Source: Bacteroidales bacterium
GTDB lineage: Bacteria > Bacteroidota > Bacteroidia > Bacteroidales > VadinHA17
DNA: 64,000 nucleotides
Assembly: GCA_003142255.1 (NCBI GenBank)
Contig: PLLO01000011.1
Location: 124,001-188,000 of the forward strand
Reading direction: 5' to 3'
The position numbers and the translations under genes were made by a program. Under the pieces are notes generated by a model that did no database searches, had not been told where the DNA came from, and was given only the letters and a program-made list of their open reading frames with translations. Within the stretch, counting starts at the first letter, position 1, and the number at the start of each line of letters is the position of its first letter. Below, one piece after another: positions 53,144 to 63,235 of the stretch.

Positions 53144-53830
53144 TCATAGATTTCCGGGTACACTTCCGCAAAAGACATACTCTGAAGTTTCATAAATCTT
53201 CCGGTGTTGTTTTAGGAGGGGAATCAGGAGTGTTGAAAGAACGACATATCTGTCCCGGCGATTTTTCCCGGCCCTGATAAGGATTCTTTTCCCGCTGAAA
53301 TCGATATCGCGCCATTTGAGTGAGCACACCTCCGACAATCTCAGCCCACCAGAATAAGCAACCATCAAGATCATCTTATGTTTAGTACATGCTCCTGACA
53401 GGAAGATCTTTCTGCACTCTTTTTTGGACAACACCAACGGCAGTTTCTCAATCCTCGGAATACGTGGCATTTTTATTTTCCTTGGGGAAAGTCCCGTAAG
53501 CTTGCAAAGAGTACTTATGCCACCCACCGTCTGCTTGAAGTAGCTTTCACTCAATTTTTTATTCATCTTTATGTCGAGCAGAAACATCTCAATTTCAACA
53601 TTTGTGATATTCTCAGGCAGGGTCCCGAAGTTGAGGCATAAAAGAGCAATACATCTGGCATAGTTGGTGTATGTATTTATGCTATATCCGTTGATTATCA
53701 TTTTGCGTCTGAATTCATCATTAAGTAATCTGAATCCTTCAATTTTCATTATTGCCTGTCCTGTGATACTATTTTCAGCAGGTTCCTTGAATTTGTAATG
53801 GTTTACCATAGGTTCTATAATCATAGTCAT
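53144..53830 (-). pseudogene. C-terminally truncated tyrosine recombinase
   Basis: This is the N-terminal three quarters of a Xer/phage-type integrase, 228 codons. It has the SAM-like core-binding domain (about 45-125, FRRKMIINGYSINTYTNYAR) and the start of the catalytic domain with the first catalytic Arg in YSGGLRLSEVCSLKW and the Lys-containing beta hairpin (GKNRRDRYVVLS). It stops right after YVFCGSVPGN, before the HxxR box and the nucleophile Tyr, and only 26 bases remain before the PII-like gene. It cannot be an active recombinase by itself. The nested palindrome 53856-54047 lies just upstream. Confidence 0.75.
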
Positions 53831-53855
53831 AAAATTTATTATTAAAACATTTGTA

Positions 53856-54047
53856 AAGATTCCTCACTTATCCTCCTTCGTCGGATTCGTTCGGAATGAC
53901 AGTCTATTTTTATTAAGTTTGGTGAAGAAATGGCGATTCGCAATATCTAATGCAGTTTTACCCTTAGATTTCAACTGCGAATCGCCATTTCTTCACTCGA
54001 TTATCATATCGACCTGACATGTCATTCCGAACGGAGTGAGGAATCTT
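53856..54047. repeat. Nested inverted-repeat element, copy 2
   Basis: The gap 53831-54222 holds no gene. Imperfect outer arms (53856-53902 and 54019-54047) carry AAGATTCCTCACT and CGGAATGACA and their complements; the left arm has a longer insert. Inside are perfect 20-base arms (53923-53942 and 53976-53995) around a 33-base loop with a further small inverted repeat (ATCTAA/TTAGAT). The outer arms resemble those at 16960-17107, but the inner hairpin is unrelated. The element lies between the truncated recombinase and the EF-G-like gene. Confidence 0.75.
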
Positions 54048-54163
54048 ATTTAATATCCTTTCAGTCAATTAAAATACGATGAATGTTATTAACTCTTAAG
54101 ACAGTTTTATAAGAGGGCTATGAGTTTCGAGGAAATGAATATAATTTAAGATACCCGAAAAAA

Positions 54164-54210
54164 CCCCTCTTTCCGCCAGCTGGCGGAGAGAGGGGGTATG
54201 GGGGTGAGTA
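54164..54210. repeat. GC-rich palindrome downstream of the EF-G-like gene
   Basis: CCCTCTTTCCGCCAG and CTGGCGGAGAGAGGG (54165-54194) form a 15-base-pair stem with one G-U type mismatch and no loop, followed by the tail tatgggggtgag. It ends 13 bases from the stop of the EF-G-like gene, so it may act as its terminator. It is a member of the dispersed palindrome family. Confidence 0.6.
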
Positions 54211-54222
54211 CATGTAATGGTT

Positions 54223-56379
54223 TTATTCTTTTTCCTCTTCTTCTGAATATGCTTTTATAACTGCATCCTGGACATCGCCGGGAACCTGAGCGTATTCTGA
54301 GAATTTCATTGAAAACATTGCACGTCCGCCCGTTACAGAGCTGAGTGCTGTCGAGTACTTATTCATCTCGGCAAGAGGTACCTTTGCCTTGATAACTTCA
54401 AATCTCTTTTCACTGGCCATTCCAAGAACCATACCGCGGCGACCCTGGAGGTCACTGATCACATCGCCCATGCGATCGGATGGAACCATTATTTCCACAT
54501 CATATACAGGTTCAAGGATCTTCGGACCTGCGGCTTTAAATGCCAGGCTGAAAGCATTTCTTCCGGCCAGCCTGAAAGAGATTTCATTGGAATCAACCGG
54601 GTGCATCTTGCCGTCATAGACATAAACCCTGATATCACGGGCATAAGATCCGGTAAGCGGACCCACCTCCATTTTCTCCATTATACCTTTCAGGATCGCA
54701 GGCATGAACCTTGCATCGATCGAACCGCCAACAATACAGTTGCAGTAAATAAGTTTCCCTCCCCAGTCAAGTTCGATTTCATCCTTGCCTCTGACTGAAA
54801 TCTTCATATCCTTGCCGCCCATCTTCATTGATGTAAGCTCGGGAGAACCTTCTACATAAGGCTCAATTATCATATGGACTTCACCAAACTGACCAGCTCC
54901 TCCTGACTGCTTTCTATGGCGGTAGTCAGCCTGGGCAGATTTTGTAATGGTTTCACGGTAGGGGATCTTGGGAGCGTTGAAATTGGTTGGGATCCTGTAG
55001 ATATTATCAAGGTGCCATTTCATTATATTCAAATGATATTCACCCTGTCCGTGAACGATGATCTGTTTCAGTTCTTTTGAATACTCGATTATTATAGTGG
55101 GATCTTCAAGGTGAATTTTATTGAGAGCTTCACCAAGCTTCTCATCATCACTTTCGGACTGAGCTTTAATTGCAGTGCGGTATTTTGGATCGGGAAATTT
55201 CACACCCTCATACCTCCAGTCATTGCCCGGAGCATTGAGAGTATGATCCATCCTGGTATTCTTAAGCTTTACAAAAGCACCTATATCACCAACATATAGC
55301 TCAGGAACCCTCGTCCTGTTTTTCCCTGCATTTACATAAAGCTGTGACAGTCTTTCCTTGGTACTGTTATTGCTGTTTATTACGTCGAGATTCTCAGTAA
55401 TTTTCCCTGAATATACCCTGAAATAGTTAACCTCCCCGATATGTTCCTCGATAGCAGATTTGAAGACATAAACAGAAGCAGGACCTGCGGGATTAGGCTT
55501 TACTTCATTGCCTTTGCTGTTTATTGGAGCAGGCATATCGGTAACCGATGGAGTTTCGCTGACTATAAATTCCAGAAGTCGGTCGACACCTATATTCTGC
55601 TTTGCCGAAGCACAGAAAACAGGAAACATGCCGCGGGTAAGTATACCTTTAGCAATCCCTTTTTTTAATTCATCTTCCGTGAGGGTCTCGTTGGCAAAGA
55701 AGATCTCCATCAGAGATTCATCGCTTTCGGCAGCTTTTTCAACCAGTGCGCTGTGAAGTTCAGCTGCTTTGGAAGCCTGGTCAGCAGGTATGTCAACAAC
55801 TTCAGCTTTACCTCCATCCTTTGAATATCGGAGCATTTTCATTTTCAGAAGGTCAATGATAGAATTGAATCCGACACCTTCATTAACAGGGTACTGAGCT
55901 AGAATGACATTATTGCTCAAACGCTCTTTCATCATTTCAAGCGACTTATCGAAGTTTGCTTTTTCATGATCCAGCCCGTTTATTACTATTATCATTGGCT
56001 TGTGAACCTTCTCAGCATGCCTGAAATGGATCTCTGTACCTACTTCAACTCCATTCTGTGAATTAATTAACAAGATTGCAGTGTCGGTTGCATACAGGGA
56101 TGATATTACCCCGCCGCTGAAATCATCGAGACCAGGAGTATCGAGGATGTTGATTTTTTTATTGAGGAATTCGGTGTAGAGCACCGTTGAATATATTGAG
56201 TTACCGTTCTCATGTTCTATCGGGCGGTAATCTGAAGCCGTGTTTTTCCCTTCAATGGTACCTCTTCTTTCAATAACGCCTCCGTCAAAGAGCATCGTTT
56301 CAGCCAGAATTGTCTTTCCTGATCCTGAATTGCCCAGGAGAACGATGTTCTTTATCTGGTCGGTCTGGTATGTCTTCAT
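54223..56379 (-). CDS. Divergent EF-G paralogue (EF-G2-like)
   Basis: This translation-factor paralogue has 718 residues and all five EF-G domains, including domain IV (SGGAGQFGEVHMIIEPY) and the C-terminal HPVDSNEISF and MGDVISDLQGRRG blocks. The G domain is altered. The P-loop GNSGSGKT (16-23) is intact, but DTPGH reads DTPGL (Leu84 in place of the GTPase-activating His87 of the fusA product here), NKxD reads NGLD (134-137), and the switch I RGITI block is replaced. EF-G2 proteins of Bacteroides are reported to support translocation without GTP hydrolysis under carbon starvation, and this protein fits that type. It is divergent from rpsL. Confidence 0.9.
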   Translation of the reverse strand: MKTYQTDQIKNIVLLGNSGSGKTILAETMLFDGGVIERRGTIEGKNTASDYRPIEHENGNSIYSTVLYTEFLNKKINILDTPGLDDFSGGVISSLYATDTAILLINSQNGVEVGTEIHFRHAEKVHKPMIIVINGLDHEKANFDKSLEMMKERLSNNVILAQYPVNEGVGFNSIIDLLKMKMLRYSKDGGKAEVVDIPADQASKAAELHSALVEKAAESDESLMEIFFANETLTEDELKKGIAKGILTRGMFPVFCASAKQNIGVDRLLEFIVSETPSVTDMPAPINSKGNEVKPNPAGPASVYVFKSAIEEHIGEVNYFRVYSGKITENLDVINSNNSTKERLSQLYVNAGKNRTRVPELYVGDIGAFVKLKNTRMDHTLNAPGNDWRYEGVKFPDPKYRTAIKAQSESDDEKLGEALNKIHLEDPTIIIEYSKELKQIIVHGQGEYHLNIMKWHLDNIYRIPTNFNAPKIPYRETITKSAQADYRHRKQSGGAGQFGEVHMIIEPYVEGSPELTSMKMGGKDMKISVRGKDEIELDWGGKLIYCNCIVGGSIDARFMPAILKGIMEKMEVGPLTGSYARDIRVYVYDGKMHPVDSNEISFRLAGRNAFSLAFKAAGPKILEPVYDVEIMVPSDRMGDVISDLQGRRGMVLGMASEKRFEVIKAKVPLAEMNKYSTALSSVTGGRAMFSMKFSEYAQVPGDVQDAVIKAYSEEEEKE

Positions 56380-56715
56380 AACTATTTGATATTATTTATA
56401 AATATTTACAATGTATCTGTTTCGGCGCGGACAAAAATAATAATTTTTTAAAAACAGTATAAGAATGAGAGCATAATTACAAAATTTTTATTTTCTTTGC
56501 ACCAGTTTATTGAAACACAGGAGTACCGGTTTTTCTTTCAAAGGTAAGTTTACAAAACGTTTTTCTGCAGGAAAGATCGGGAAGTTACCTGTTCATAACT
56601 TACAATTAAGTTTGAATAGCTATAGTTTCAAGACATGCTGACTGGTCAGTGATATTGTTATTTCCGGCCAGTTGCAGGTATAACGGATGTTGTTTTGAAA
56701 AAAATATAACAAGCG
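56380..56715. other. AT-rich intergenic region between EF-G-like gene and rpsL
   Basis: No gene is visible. On the minus strand TATTTTTG (56439-56432) fits a -7 element for the EF-G-like gene, 53 bases upstream of its ATG, but no -33 is found. The long, AT-rich stretch may hold further control of both divergent units. I see no ribosomal-protein leader structure that I can name. Confidence 0.5.
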
Positions 56716-56716
56716 C

Positions 56717-56748
56717 TTGTAAATTAAGAAATAAAAACAATACCTTTG
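56717..56748 (+). promoter_or_regulatory. Promoter of the rpsL ribosomal operon
   Basis: TTG (56717-56719), a 21-base spacer and TACCTTTG (56741-56748) match the Bacteroidota -33/-7 promoter. The ATG of rpsL is 46 bases downstream. Confidence 0.65.
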
Positions 56749-56794
56749 CAAGCCATTTTTTTGAGTAAAATTTAATACTAAAATAATTGGAAAT

Positions 56795-57169
56795 ATGCCG
56801 ACAATTCAACAGTTAGTAAGAAAAGGCAGGAAGAAACTGGTAGACAAAAGCAAGGCTCCTGCTCTGGATTCATGTCCTCAGAGAAGGGGCGTTTGTGTGC
56901 GTGTTTACACCACAACTCCGAAGAAGCCAAATTCCGCAATGAGGAAAGTAGCCAGGGTCAGGCTTACCAACCAGAAGGAAGTTAACGCTTACATTCCCGG
57001 AGAAGGTCATAACCTTCAGGAACACTCAATTGTATTATTAAGGGGTGGCAGGGTAAAGGATCTTCCCGGTGTCCGTTATCACCTCGTCCGCGGAGCACTT
57101 GACACATCAGGAGTAGATGGCCGTACTCAGAGAAGATCAAAATATGGCACAAAAAGGCCCAAGAAGTAA
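56795..57169 (+). CDS. rpsL: 30S ribosomal protein S12
   Basis: This is the S12 protein of the decoding centre. The 124-residue length is standard. The loop [10 protein letters not shown] carries the lysine at the position of E. coli Lys43 and the block [13 protein letters not shown] the lysine matching Lys88 (numbering approximate), so no classical streptomycin-resistance substitution is present. First gene of the ribosomal operon; rpsG follows after 18 bases. Confidence 0.98.
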   Translation: MPTIQQLVRKGRKKLVDKSKAPALDSCPQRRGVCVRVYTTTPKKPNSAMRKVARVRLTNQKEVNAYIPGEGHNLQEHSIVLLRGGRVKDLPGVRYHLVRGALDTSGVDGRTQRRSKYGTKRPKK

Positions 57170-57187
57170 CATTAAAGGTATAAGATA

Positions 57188-57664
57188 ATGAGAAAATCAA
57201 AACCAAAGAAGAGGATCCTTTTGCCGGATCCCAAGTATCACGATCCGTATGTGACAAGGTTTGTTAACAATCTTATGTATAGTGGCAAGAAATCTATTGC
57301 TTACCAGATTGTGTACGATTCACTCGATATCGTAGGCGATAAGTTCAAGAGTGAAGGTAAGACACCTCTCGAGATTTTTAAGCAGGCTCTTGAAAATGTT
57401 ACACCCCAGGTTGAAGTAAAAGCACGCCGTGTTGGTGGAGCAACATTCCAGGTTCCAATGGAGATACGTGGCGACCGCAAGGTAAGTATAAGCATGAAGA
57501 ATATGATATCGTTTGCACGCAAGAGAACGGGCCACTCGATGGCAGAAAGGCTTGCAGCTGAACTGATGGCAGCATATAAGCTTGAAGGCGGCGCTTACAA
57601 GAAAAAAGAAGATACTCACAGGATGGCTGAAGCCAACAAGGCTTTCGCTCATTTCCGTTTTTAA
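57188..57664 (+). CDS. rpsG: 30S ribosomal protein S7
   Basis: S7 is the primary assembly protein of the 30S head and lies near the E site. The 158-residue protein has the conserved [20 protein letters not shown] start and the [13 protein letters not shown] block. It is 22 bases ahead of fusA in the str-type cluster. Confidence 0.97.
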   Translation: MRKSKPKKRILLPDPKYHDPYVTRFVNNLMYSGKKSIAYQIVYDSLDIVGDKFKSEGKTPLEIFKQALENVTPQVEVKARRVGGATFQVPMEIRGDRKVSISMKNMISFARKRTGHSMAERLAAELMAAYKLEGGAYKKKEDTHRMAEANKAFAHFRF

Positions 57665-57686
57665 TTGATTTTCGTAAAGAAGGCAG

Positions 57687-59789
57687 ATGGATAAGAATCT
57701 GAAATATACCAGGAATATCGGGATCATGGCCCACATCGATGCAGGCAAGACCACTACGACAGAACGTATTCTGTTCTATACCGGTCGTACGCATCGCATG
57801 GGAGAGGTTCATGATGGAAATGCCCAGATGGACTGGATGGTTCAGGAGCAGGAGAGAGGCATTACAATTACATCTGCCGCAACAACCACTTACTGGAAAT
57901 ATAACGACGAAGAATATAAAATAAACATCATTGATACTCCGGGACATGTTGATTTTACCGTTGAAGTAGAGAGATCCCTGAGAGTGCTCGATGGCGCTGT
58001 TGCAGTATTCTGTGCCGTTGGAGGAGTTGAACCTCAGTCAGAGACAGTCTGGAAGCAGGCAAATAAATATGATGTTCCAAGGATTGCCTTCGTCAATAAG
58101 ATGGACCGCGCAGGAGCTGATTTCTTCAGCGTGGTTCAGCAGATAAAGGAAAAACTTAACGCCAACCCTGTTCCGATTCAGATTCCTATCGGAGACGAGG
58201 AGAATTTCAAGGGGATTATTGACCTGGTCAATATGAAGGCTCATGTTTATACCGATGATGAAACACTTGGAGCTAAATTCGATATTACCGATATCCCTTC
58301 TGATTTACTTGAAGAGGCTCAGGAGTGGAGAGGAAAGCTTGTTGAGGCTATAGCTGAAGTTGACGATACACTTCTTGAAAGATATCTGGAAGACCGCGAA
58401 TCAATAACCGCCAGCGAAATCCTGGTTGCTTTGAGAAAATCAACTGTATCAGGTATTGCTGTTCCTGTTCTTTGCGGTTCCGCATTCAAGAACAAAGGCA
58501 TTCAGAGCCTTCTCGATGCTGTAATCGAATACCTTCCTTCTCCTGTAGATAAGGGAGCGGTTAAGGGAATTGATCCCAGGAATGATGAAGAAGTTACGCG
58601 CGAGCCTGACGATGAAGCTCCATTTGCAGCTCTCGCATTTAAAATAGCTACGGATCCGTTTGTCGGCCGTCTGGTATTCCTTCGCATATATTCAGGTATC
58701 CTTAAATCAGGTGATACTGTTCTGAATGTACGCACAGGGAAAAGAGAAAGGATCAACCGTCTCTTCCAGATGCATGCCAACAAGCAGACACCGAAAGAAA
58801 GCATATCGGCCGGCGATATTTGCGCAGGCGTTGGTTTCAAGGATCTTAAGACCGGTGATACCATTTGTGCAATTCATAAGCCGGTACAGCTTGAATCAAT
58901 GGATTTTCCGGAACCTGTTATCGGGGTTGCCATCGAGCCTAAAACTCAGGCCGATGTAGATAAATTATCCAACGCACTCCATAAGCTGGCCGAGGAAGAT
59001 CCGACATTCCAGGTTAAGACTGATCCTGACAGCGGACAAACCATTATCAATGGAATGGGAGAGCTTCACCTGGAAATCCTCGTTGATCGTCTTAAGAGGG
59101 AATTTAATGTTGAATGCAACCAGGGTGCGCCCCAGGTTGCCTATAAGGAAGCTATTACATCAACCGCTGAGTTCCGCGAAGTATTCAAGAAACAGACCGG
59201 TGGCAGAGGCAAATTTGCAGATATCACTGTCGAATTATCTCCTGCTGACGATGATGTAAGAGGCCTTCAGTTTATAAATGCGATAAAGGGCGGAAACATT
59301 CCGAAGGAATATATCCCTTCGGTGGAAAAAGGATTCCGTGAAGCTATGTCAAACGGACCTATTGCCGGCTTTCCGCTCGAAAGTCTCAAAGTAACACTCA
59401 AAGACGGTTCGTACCATCCGGTTGACTCCGATGCCCTTTCGTTTGAGATTGCTGCAAAGCAAGCATTCAGGCGATATGCAGGTAAATGCAACCCTGTAAT
59501 CCTTGAGCCGATTATGACTACGGAAGTTGTAACTCCCGAAGAATATGTCGGCGATGTGATCAGCGACTTTAACAGACGCAGGGGCAAGGTGGAAGGTATG
59601 GAATCGAAAGCAGGTTCAAGGGTGGTCAGGGCAAAAGTACCTCTGGCAGAAAAATTCGGCTATGTCACAGTACTACGGACCATAACCTCAGGCAGGGCAA
59701 CATCAACGATGGAGTTCTCCCATTATGAAGAGGTGCCTGCAGAAATAGCTAACAGAATTGTCGAAACTACAAAAGGAAAAATTCTTTAA
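57687..59789 (+). CDS. fusA: Elongation factor G (canonical)
   Basis: EF-G catalyses translocation with GTP hydrolysis. The 700-residue protein has an intact G domain: AHIDAGKT (15-22), RGITI in switch I, DTPGH (83-87, catalytic His87) and NKMD, followed by domains II to V with [18 protein letters not shown]. This intact set contrasts with the paralogue at 54223-56379. rpsJ starts two bases after the stop. Confidence 0.98.
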   Translation: MDKNLKYTRNIGIMAHIDAGKTTTTERILFYTGRTHRMGEVHDGNAQMDWMVQEQERGITITSAATTTYWKYNDEEYKINIIDTPGHVDFTVEVERSLRVLDGAVAVFCAVGGVEPQSETVWKQANKYDVPRIAFVNKMDRAGADFFSVVQQIKEKLNANPVPIQIPIGDEENFKGIIDLVNMKAHVYTDDETLGAKFDITDIPSDLLEEAQEWRGKLVEAIAEVDDTLLERYLEDRESITASEILVALRKSTVSGIAVPVLCGSAFKNKGIQSLLDAVIEYLPSPVDKGAVKGIDPRNDEEVTREPDDEAPFAALAFKIATDPFVGRLVFLRIYSGILKSGDTVLNVRTGKRERINRLFQMHANKQTPKESISAGDICAGVGFKDLKTGDTICAIHKPVQLESMDFPEPVIGVAIEPKTQADVDKLSNALHKLAEEDPTFQVKTDPDSGQTIINGMGELHLEILVDRLKREFNVECNQGAPQVAYKEAITSTAEFREVFKKQTGGRGKFADITVELSPADDDVRGLQFINAIKGGNIPKEYIPSVEKGFREAMSNGPIAGFPLESLKVTLKDGSYHPVDSDALSFEIAAKQAFRRYAGKCNPVILEPIMTTEVVTPEEYVGDVISDFNRRRGKVEGMESKAGSRVVRAKVPLAEKFGYVTVLRTITSGRATSTMEFSHYEEVPAEIANRIVETTKGKIL

Positions 59790-59791
59790 AG

Positions 59792-60097
59792 ATGAGTCAG
59801 AAAATTCGAATCAAACTGAAATCTTACGATCACAACCTGGTGGATAAATCAGCAGAGAAGATCGTAAAAACAGTGAAATCTACTGGTGCAGTGGTAAGCG
59901 GACCGATTCCTCTTCCGACACACAAAAAGATTTATACCGTTCTCAGATCGCCGTTTGTTAACAAAAAGGCAAGGGAACAGTTCCAGCTTTCTTCATATAA
60001 AAGACTGCTCGACATTTACAGTTCAACCCCAAAAACGATCGATGCCCTGATGAAGCTCGAGCTCCCAAGCGGTGTCGAAGTTGAAATTAAAGTGTGA
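59792..60097 (+). CDS. rpsJ: 30S ribosomal protein S10
   Basis: S10 is a 30S head protein and, as NusE, part of antitermination complexes. The 101 residues start [20 protein letters not shown] and contain the GPIPLPT loop. fusA ends two bases upstream and rplC begins 20 bases downstream, with no tuf gene between, which is the Bacteroidota order. Confidence 0.97.
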   Translation: MSQKIRIKLKSYDHNLVDKSAEKIVKTVKSTGAVVSGPIPLPTHKKIYTVLRSPFVNKKAREQFQLSSYKRLLDIYSSTPKTIDALMKLELPSGVEVEIKV

Positions 60098-60117
60098 AAC
60101 CAGTAAAGTAAAAAGAG

Positions 60118-60738
60118 ATGCAGGGATTAATAGGAAAAAAGGTGGGAATGACTTCCGTTTTTGATGAAAACGGCAAGAATGTCCCGTGTACGGTTCTCCA
60201 GGCCGGTCCGTGTGTTGTAACACAGATCAAGACAGTGGAAAAAGATGGATATTTTGCCGTACAGCTTGGATTTGACGAAAAAAAGGAGAAACATACTACC
60301 AAGGCAGAATTAGGTCATTTCAAGAAAGTAAATACAACTCCGAAAAGGAAACTTATCGAGTTTAACGGCTTTTCTGAAGGACAGGTTAAGGAAGGTGAAG
60401 TACTTACAGTTGAATTATTCAGACCCGACAACTGGGTCGATGTAAGAGGCTGGTCAAAAGGCAGAGGATTTCAGGGCGTCGTTAAGCGTCATGGTTTCAG
60501 CGGCGTTGGCGGAACAACCCATGGACAGAGTGACAGGTTAAGGCATCCCGGCTCTGTCGGAGCTTCATCGTTCCCCTCCAGAGTGCTTCCGGGCATGAGA
60601 ATGGCAGGGCATATGGGAACCAATAAGGTTATGTCGATAAGTATGCGTGTTATGAAACTTATGCCGGAGAGCAATTTGATTTTAGTTAAAGGATCAGTTC
60701 CTGGTCCGAAAAGTGGTTACGTAATAATTACAAAATAA
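60118..60738 (+). CDS. rplC: 50S ribosomal protein L3
   Basis: L3 is an early 50S assembly protein close to the peptidyl transferase centre. The 206-residue protein has the [15 protein letters not shown] start and the [14 protein letters not shown] extension with [12 protein letters not shown]. Its stop overlaps the rplD start by one base (TAATG). Confidence 0.97.
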   Translation: MQGLIGKKVGMTSVFDENGKNVPCTVLQAGPCVVTQIKTVEKDGYFAVQLGFDEKKEKHTTKAELGHFKKVNTTPKRKLIEFNGFSEGQVKEGEVLTVELFRPDNWVDVRGWSKGRGFQGVVKRHGFSGVGGTTHGQSDRLRHPGSVGASSFPSRVLPGMRMAGHMGTNKVMSISMRVMKLMPESNLILVKGSVPGPKSGYVIITK

Positions 60739-61367
60739 TGGAAGTAGCTGTTGTTAATATTAATGGTAAGGAGACCGGAAGGAAAGTTAAACTTAACGAT
60801 TCCATTTTCGGCATTGAGCCCAACGACCATGCTATATACCTGGATACAAAACAGTTCCTCGCAAATCGGCGCCAGGGAACAGCTAAATCCAAGGAGCGCG
60901 GCGAGATTGCAGGCAGCACCAGAAAGATAAAGAGACAGAAGGGTACAGGTACAGCACGTGCCGGAAGTATCAAAAACCCTCTTTTCAGGGGAGGTGGAAG
61001 AGTCTTTGGTCCGAGACCAAGATTTTACGGCTTCAAGCTTAACAAAAAAGTAAAACAGCTTGCACGGAAATCAGCACTTTCCTATAAGGCATCTACCAAT
61101 AACATAATTGTCCTGGAAGACTTCTCATTCGAAGCTCCTCAGACAAAAGAGATGGTCAAAATGGGAAACAACCTGAATATTGCGAATAAAAAATCGCTAT
61201 TTGTTATATCAGAACAAAATAAAAATATATATTTGTCATCCCGAAATGTACAAGGGGTTGAAGTTATAACTGCCGGAGAATTAAGTACATACGAAATTAT
61301 GAAGGCTTCAACTTTAGTACTTGTGGAGAGTGCAGTTGACGTTTTGCAGGCAACATTTGAAAATTAG
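60738..61367 (+). CDS. rplD: 50S ribosomal protein L4
   Basis: L4 lines the exit tunnel and in enteric bacteria represses the S10 operon. The 209-residue protein has the basic loop [18 protein letters not shown] and [11 protein letters not shown]. It starts on the last base of the rplC stop. Whether L4 regulates this operon is not visible. Confidence 0.97.
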   Translation: MEVAVVNINGKETGRKVKLNDSIFGIEPNDHAIYLDTKQFLANRRQGTAKSKERGEIAGSTRKIKRQKGTGTARAGSIKNPLFRGGGRVFGPRPRFYGFKLNKKVKQLARKSALSYKASTNNIIVLEDFSFEAPQTKEMVKMGNNLNIANKKSLFVISEQNKNIYLSSRNVQGVEVITAGELSTYEIMKASTLVLVESAVDVLQATFEN

Positions 61368-61380
61368 AAAACTTTTAGTG

Positions 61381-61671
61381 ATGAATATTTTGCTTAAACC
61401 GATTGTAACGGAAAAAATGACAAGCCAGGGCGATAAATTTAATCGCTACGGTTTTCTTGTTGCTAAAAATGCGAACAAGTTGCAGATAAAAAAAGCTGTT
61501 GAAGACATGTACAGTGTTACGGTCGATTCGGTTAATACGATGCGCTATGGCGGGAAACTTAAATCCCGCAATACCAAATCGGGCCTTCTGATGGGTAAAA
61601 CAACCGCGAAAAAGAAAGCAGTTGTTACACTTGCTGAAGGGAATAAAATTGATTTCTATAGCAATATTTAA
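61381..61671 (+). CDS. rplW: 50S ribosomal protein L23
   Basis: L23 sits at the tunnel exit and docks trigger factor and SRP. The ATG at 61381 ([13 protein letters not shown]) gives 96 residues; the more upstream in-frame ATG at 61321 lies inside rplD and is unlikely. The gap to rplD is 13 bases and to rplB eight. Confidence 0.96.
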   Translation: MNILLKPIVTEKMTSQGDKFNRYGFLVAKNANKLQIKKAVEDMYSVTVDSVNTMRYGGKLKSRNTKSGLLMGKTTAKKKAVVTLAEGNKIDFYSNI

Positions 61672-61679
61672 TAACCAGT

Positions 61680-62504
61680 ATGGCAGTCAGAAAGTTCAAA
61701 CCTGTTACACCAGGTCAGAGACACAAGATCATCAGCGCTTTTGATACTATCACCAGCGCTACGCCGGAGAAATCCCTCCTTCGACCGCACAAAAAATCAG
61801 GAGGAAGGAATGTTAACGGCCACAGGACTATGAGGTACATCGGAGGCGGTCACAAACAGATGTACAGAGTTATCGATTTCCTCAGGGAGAAAGATGGCAT
61901 GCAGGCAACAGTGAAGACAATTGAGTACGATCCGAACAGATCATCGAGGATCGCACTTGTTGTTTACGAGGATGGTGAGAAAAGATATATTATTGCTCCG
62001 AACGGGCTTGAGGTAGGCCAAAAAATCCAGTCAGGAAAAGAGACAACCCCGGAAATCGGAAATACCATGTTCCTTAGTGATATCCCTCTCGGTACTATTG
62101 TCCATAATATTGAGCTGAAGCCTGGGAAAGGCGGAGCACTGGCACGCAGCGCCGGAACATATGCACAGCTATCGGCACGCGAAGGCAAGTATGCCACTAT
62201 TAAGCTGCCTTCAGGTGAAACAAGACTTGTTCTGACCACCTGCCGCGCAACCATAGGCACTGTTTCAAACGGCGATCATAACCTTGAGAGATCCGGAAAA
62301 GCCGGCCGTTCACGCTGGCAGGGTCGCAGGCCCAGAGTCAGAGGCGTTGTTATGAACCCGGTTGATCACCCGATGGGTGGTGGCGAAGGAAGAGCATCAG
62401 GCGGACATCCGCGCTCGCGTAAAGGTATCCCGGCTAAAGGTTTTAAAACCAGGGATAAGAAGAAGTACTCCGCAAAACATATTATTGAAAGAAGGAAAAA
62501 ATAA
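61680..62504 (+). CDS. rplB: 50S ribosomal protein L2
   Basis: L2 is essential for subunit association and peptidyl transfer. The 274-residue protein starts [14 protein letters not shown] and has the C-terminal [13 protein letters not shown] motif with its functional His. It is flanked by rplW and rpsS. Confidence 0.98.
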   Translation: MAVRKFKPVTPGQRHKIISAFDTITSATPEKSLLRPHKKSGGRNVNGHRTMRYIGGGHKQMYRVIDFLREKDGMQATVKTIEYDPNRSSRIALVVYEDGEKRYIIAPNGLEVGQKIQSGKETTPEIGNTMFLSDIPLGTIVHNIELKPGKGGALARSAGTYAQLSAREGKYATIKLPSGETRLVLTTCRATIGTVSNGDHNLERSGKAGRSRWQGRRPRVRGVVMNPVDHPMGGGEGRASGGHPRSRKGIPAKGFKTRDKKKYSAKHIIERRKK

Positions 62505-62514
62505 CTGATATATT

Positions 62515-62778
62515 ATGAGCAGATCCATTAAAAAAGGCCCATTCATTGATTTTAAGCTCGAGAAGAGAGTTCTCGAAATGAATGAGGGCGGGAAGAAAAC
62601 AGTGATCAAGACTTGGTCAAGAAGATCGGTAATATCTCCTGATTTTGTCGGACATACTATAGCAGTTCATAACGGCAATAAATTCATACCTGTTTACATT
62701 ACAGAAAACATGGTTGGGCACAAGCTTGGAGAATTTGCTCCTACGCGTACTTTCAGGGGTCACTCCGGCAATAAATAG
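62515..62778 (+). CDS. rpsS: 30S ribosomal protein S19
   Basis: S19 is a 30S head protein that pairs with S13. The 87 residues start [12 protein letters not shown] and contain [22 protein letters not shown]. It is 10 bases after rplB. Confidence 0.97.
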   Translation: MSRSIKKGPFIDFKLEKRVLEMNEGGKKTVIKTWSRRSVISPDFVGHTIAVHNGNKFIPVYITENMVGHKLGEFAPTRTFRGHSGNK

Positions 62779-62810
62779 TCAGTAATGTTTACATTGAAAA
62801 AATAACAGAA

Positions 62811-63230
62811 ATGGGTTCAAGAAAAAGAAATACATCGGAACAGAGAAAAGAGGCAGCCAAGACAAGGTACCAGGCTGTGCTCCGGAACTGTCCCACCTCA
62901 CCCCGTAAAATGAGGCTCGTTACTGATCTTATAAGCGGGAAAGAAGTGAATAAGGCGCTTGATATCCTCAAGTTCAGCTCACAGGAGGCATCACGCAGAT
63001 TGGAGAAGCTTCTCCTGTCAGCAATTGCCAATTGGCAGGCAAAGAATGAAGGAGTCAGGGTTGAAGAAAGCAACCTTTATATTAAAACGGTTCATGTTGA
63101 TAGCGGACGCGTTCTCAAGAGACTTCAGACAGCACCTCAGGGAAGAGCATACAGGCTGAAAAAAAGATCCAACCATGTAACCCTTGTGCTTGACAGTATG
63201 AATAAAGAAGTTGAAAACACATCAAAATAA
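62811..63230 (+). CDS. rplV: 50S ribosomal protein L22
   Basis: L22 reaches into the exit tunnel and contacts all 23S domains. The 139-residue protein has [18 protein letters not shown] near the start and the tunnel hairpin with [19 protein letters not shown], a little longer than the E. coli protein at both ends. rpsC follows after five bases. Confidence 0.96.
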   Translation: MGSRKRNTSEQRKEAAKTRYQAVLRNCPTSPRKMRLVTDLISGKEVNKALDILKFSSQEASRRLEKLLLSAIANWQAKNEGVRVEESNLYIKTVHVDSGRVLKRLQTAPQGRAYRLKKRSNHVTLVLDSMNKEVENTSK

Positions 63231-63235
63231 TTCAG

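Noticed and set aside
53144-53206. Missing C-terminus of the recombinase restored by a frameshift
   Set aside because: The bases after the stop do not encode HxxR or a Tyr motif in any frame and only 26 bases separate it from the next gene.
53923-53995. Inner palindrome next to a tyrosine recombinase considered as an integron attC site
   Set aside because: The arms lack the RYYYAAC and GTTRRRY core sites and extrahelical-base pattern; there is no gene cassette array, and the recombinase fragment lacks the integron-integrase insert.
56380-56794. Search for a ribosomal-protein leader or small RNA upstream of rpsL
   Set aside because: Apart from promoter elements the region is AT-rich with no conserved stem that I can support.
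61321-61671. Longer start for L23 at 61321
   Set aside because: It would overlap rplD by 47 bases; the ATG at 61381 gives the conserved L23 start.
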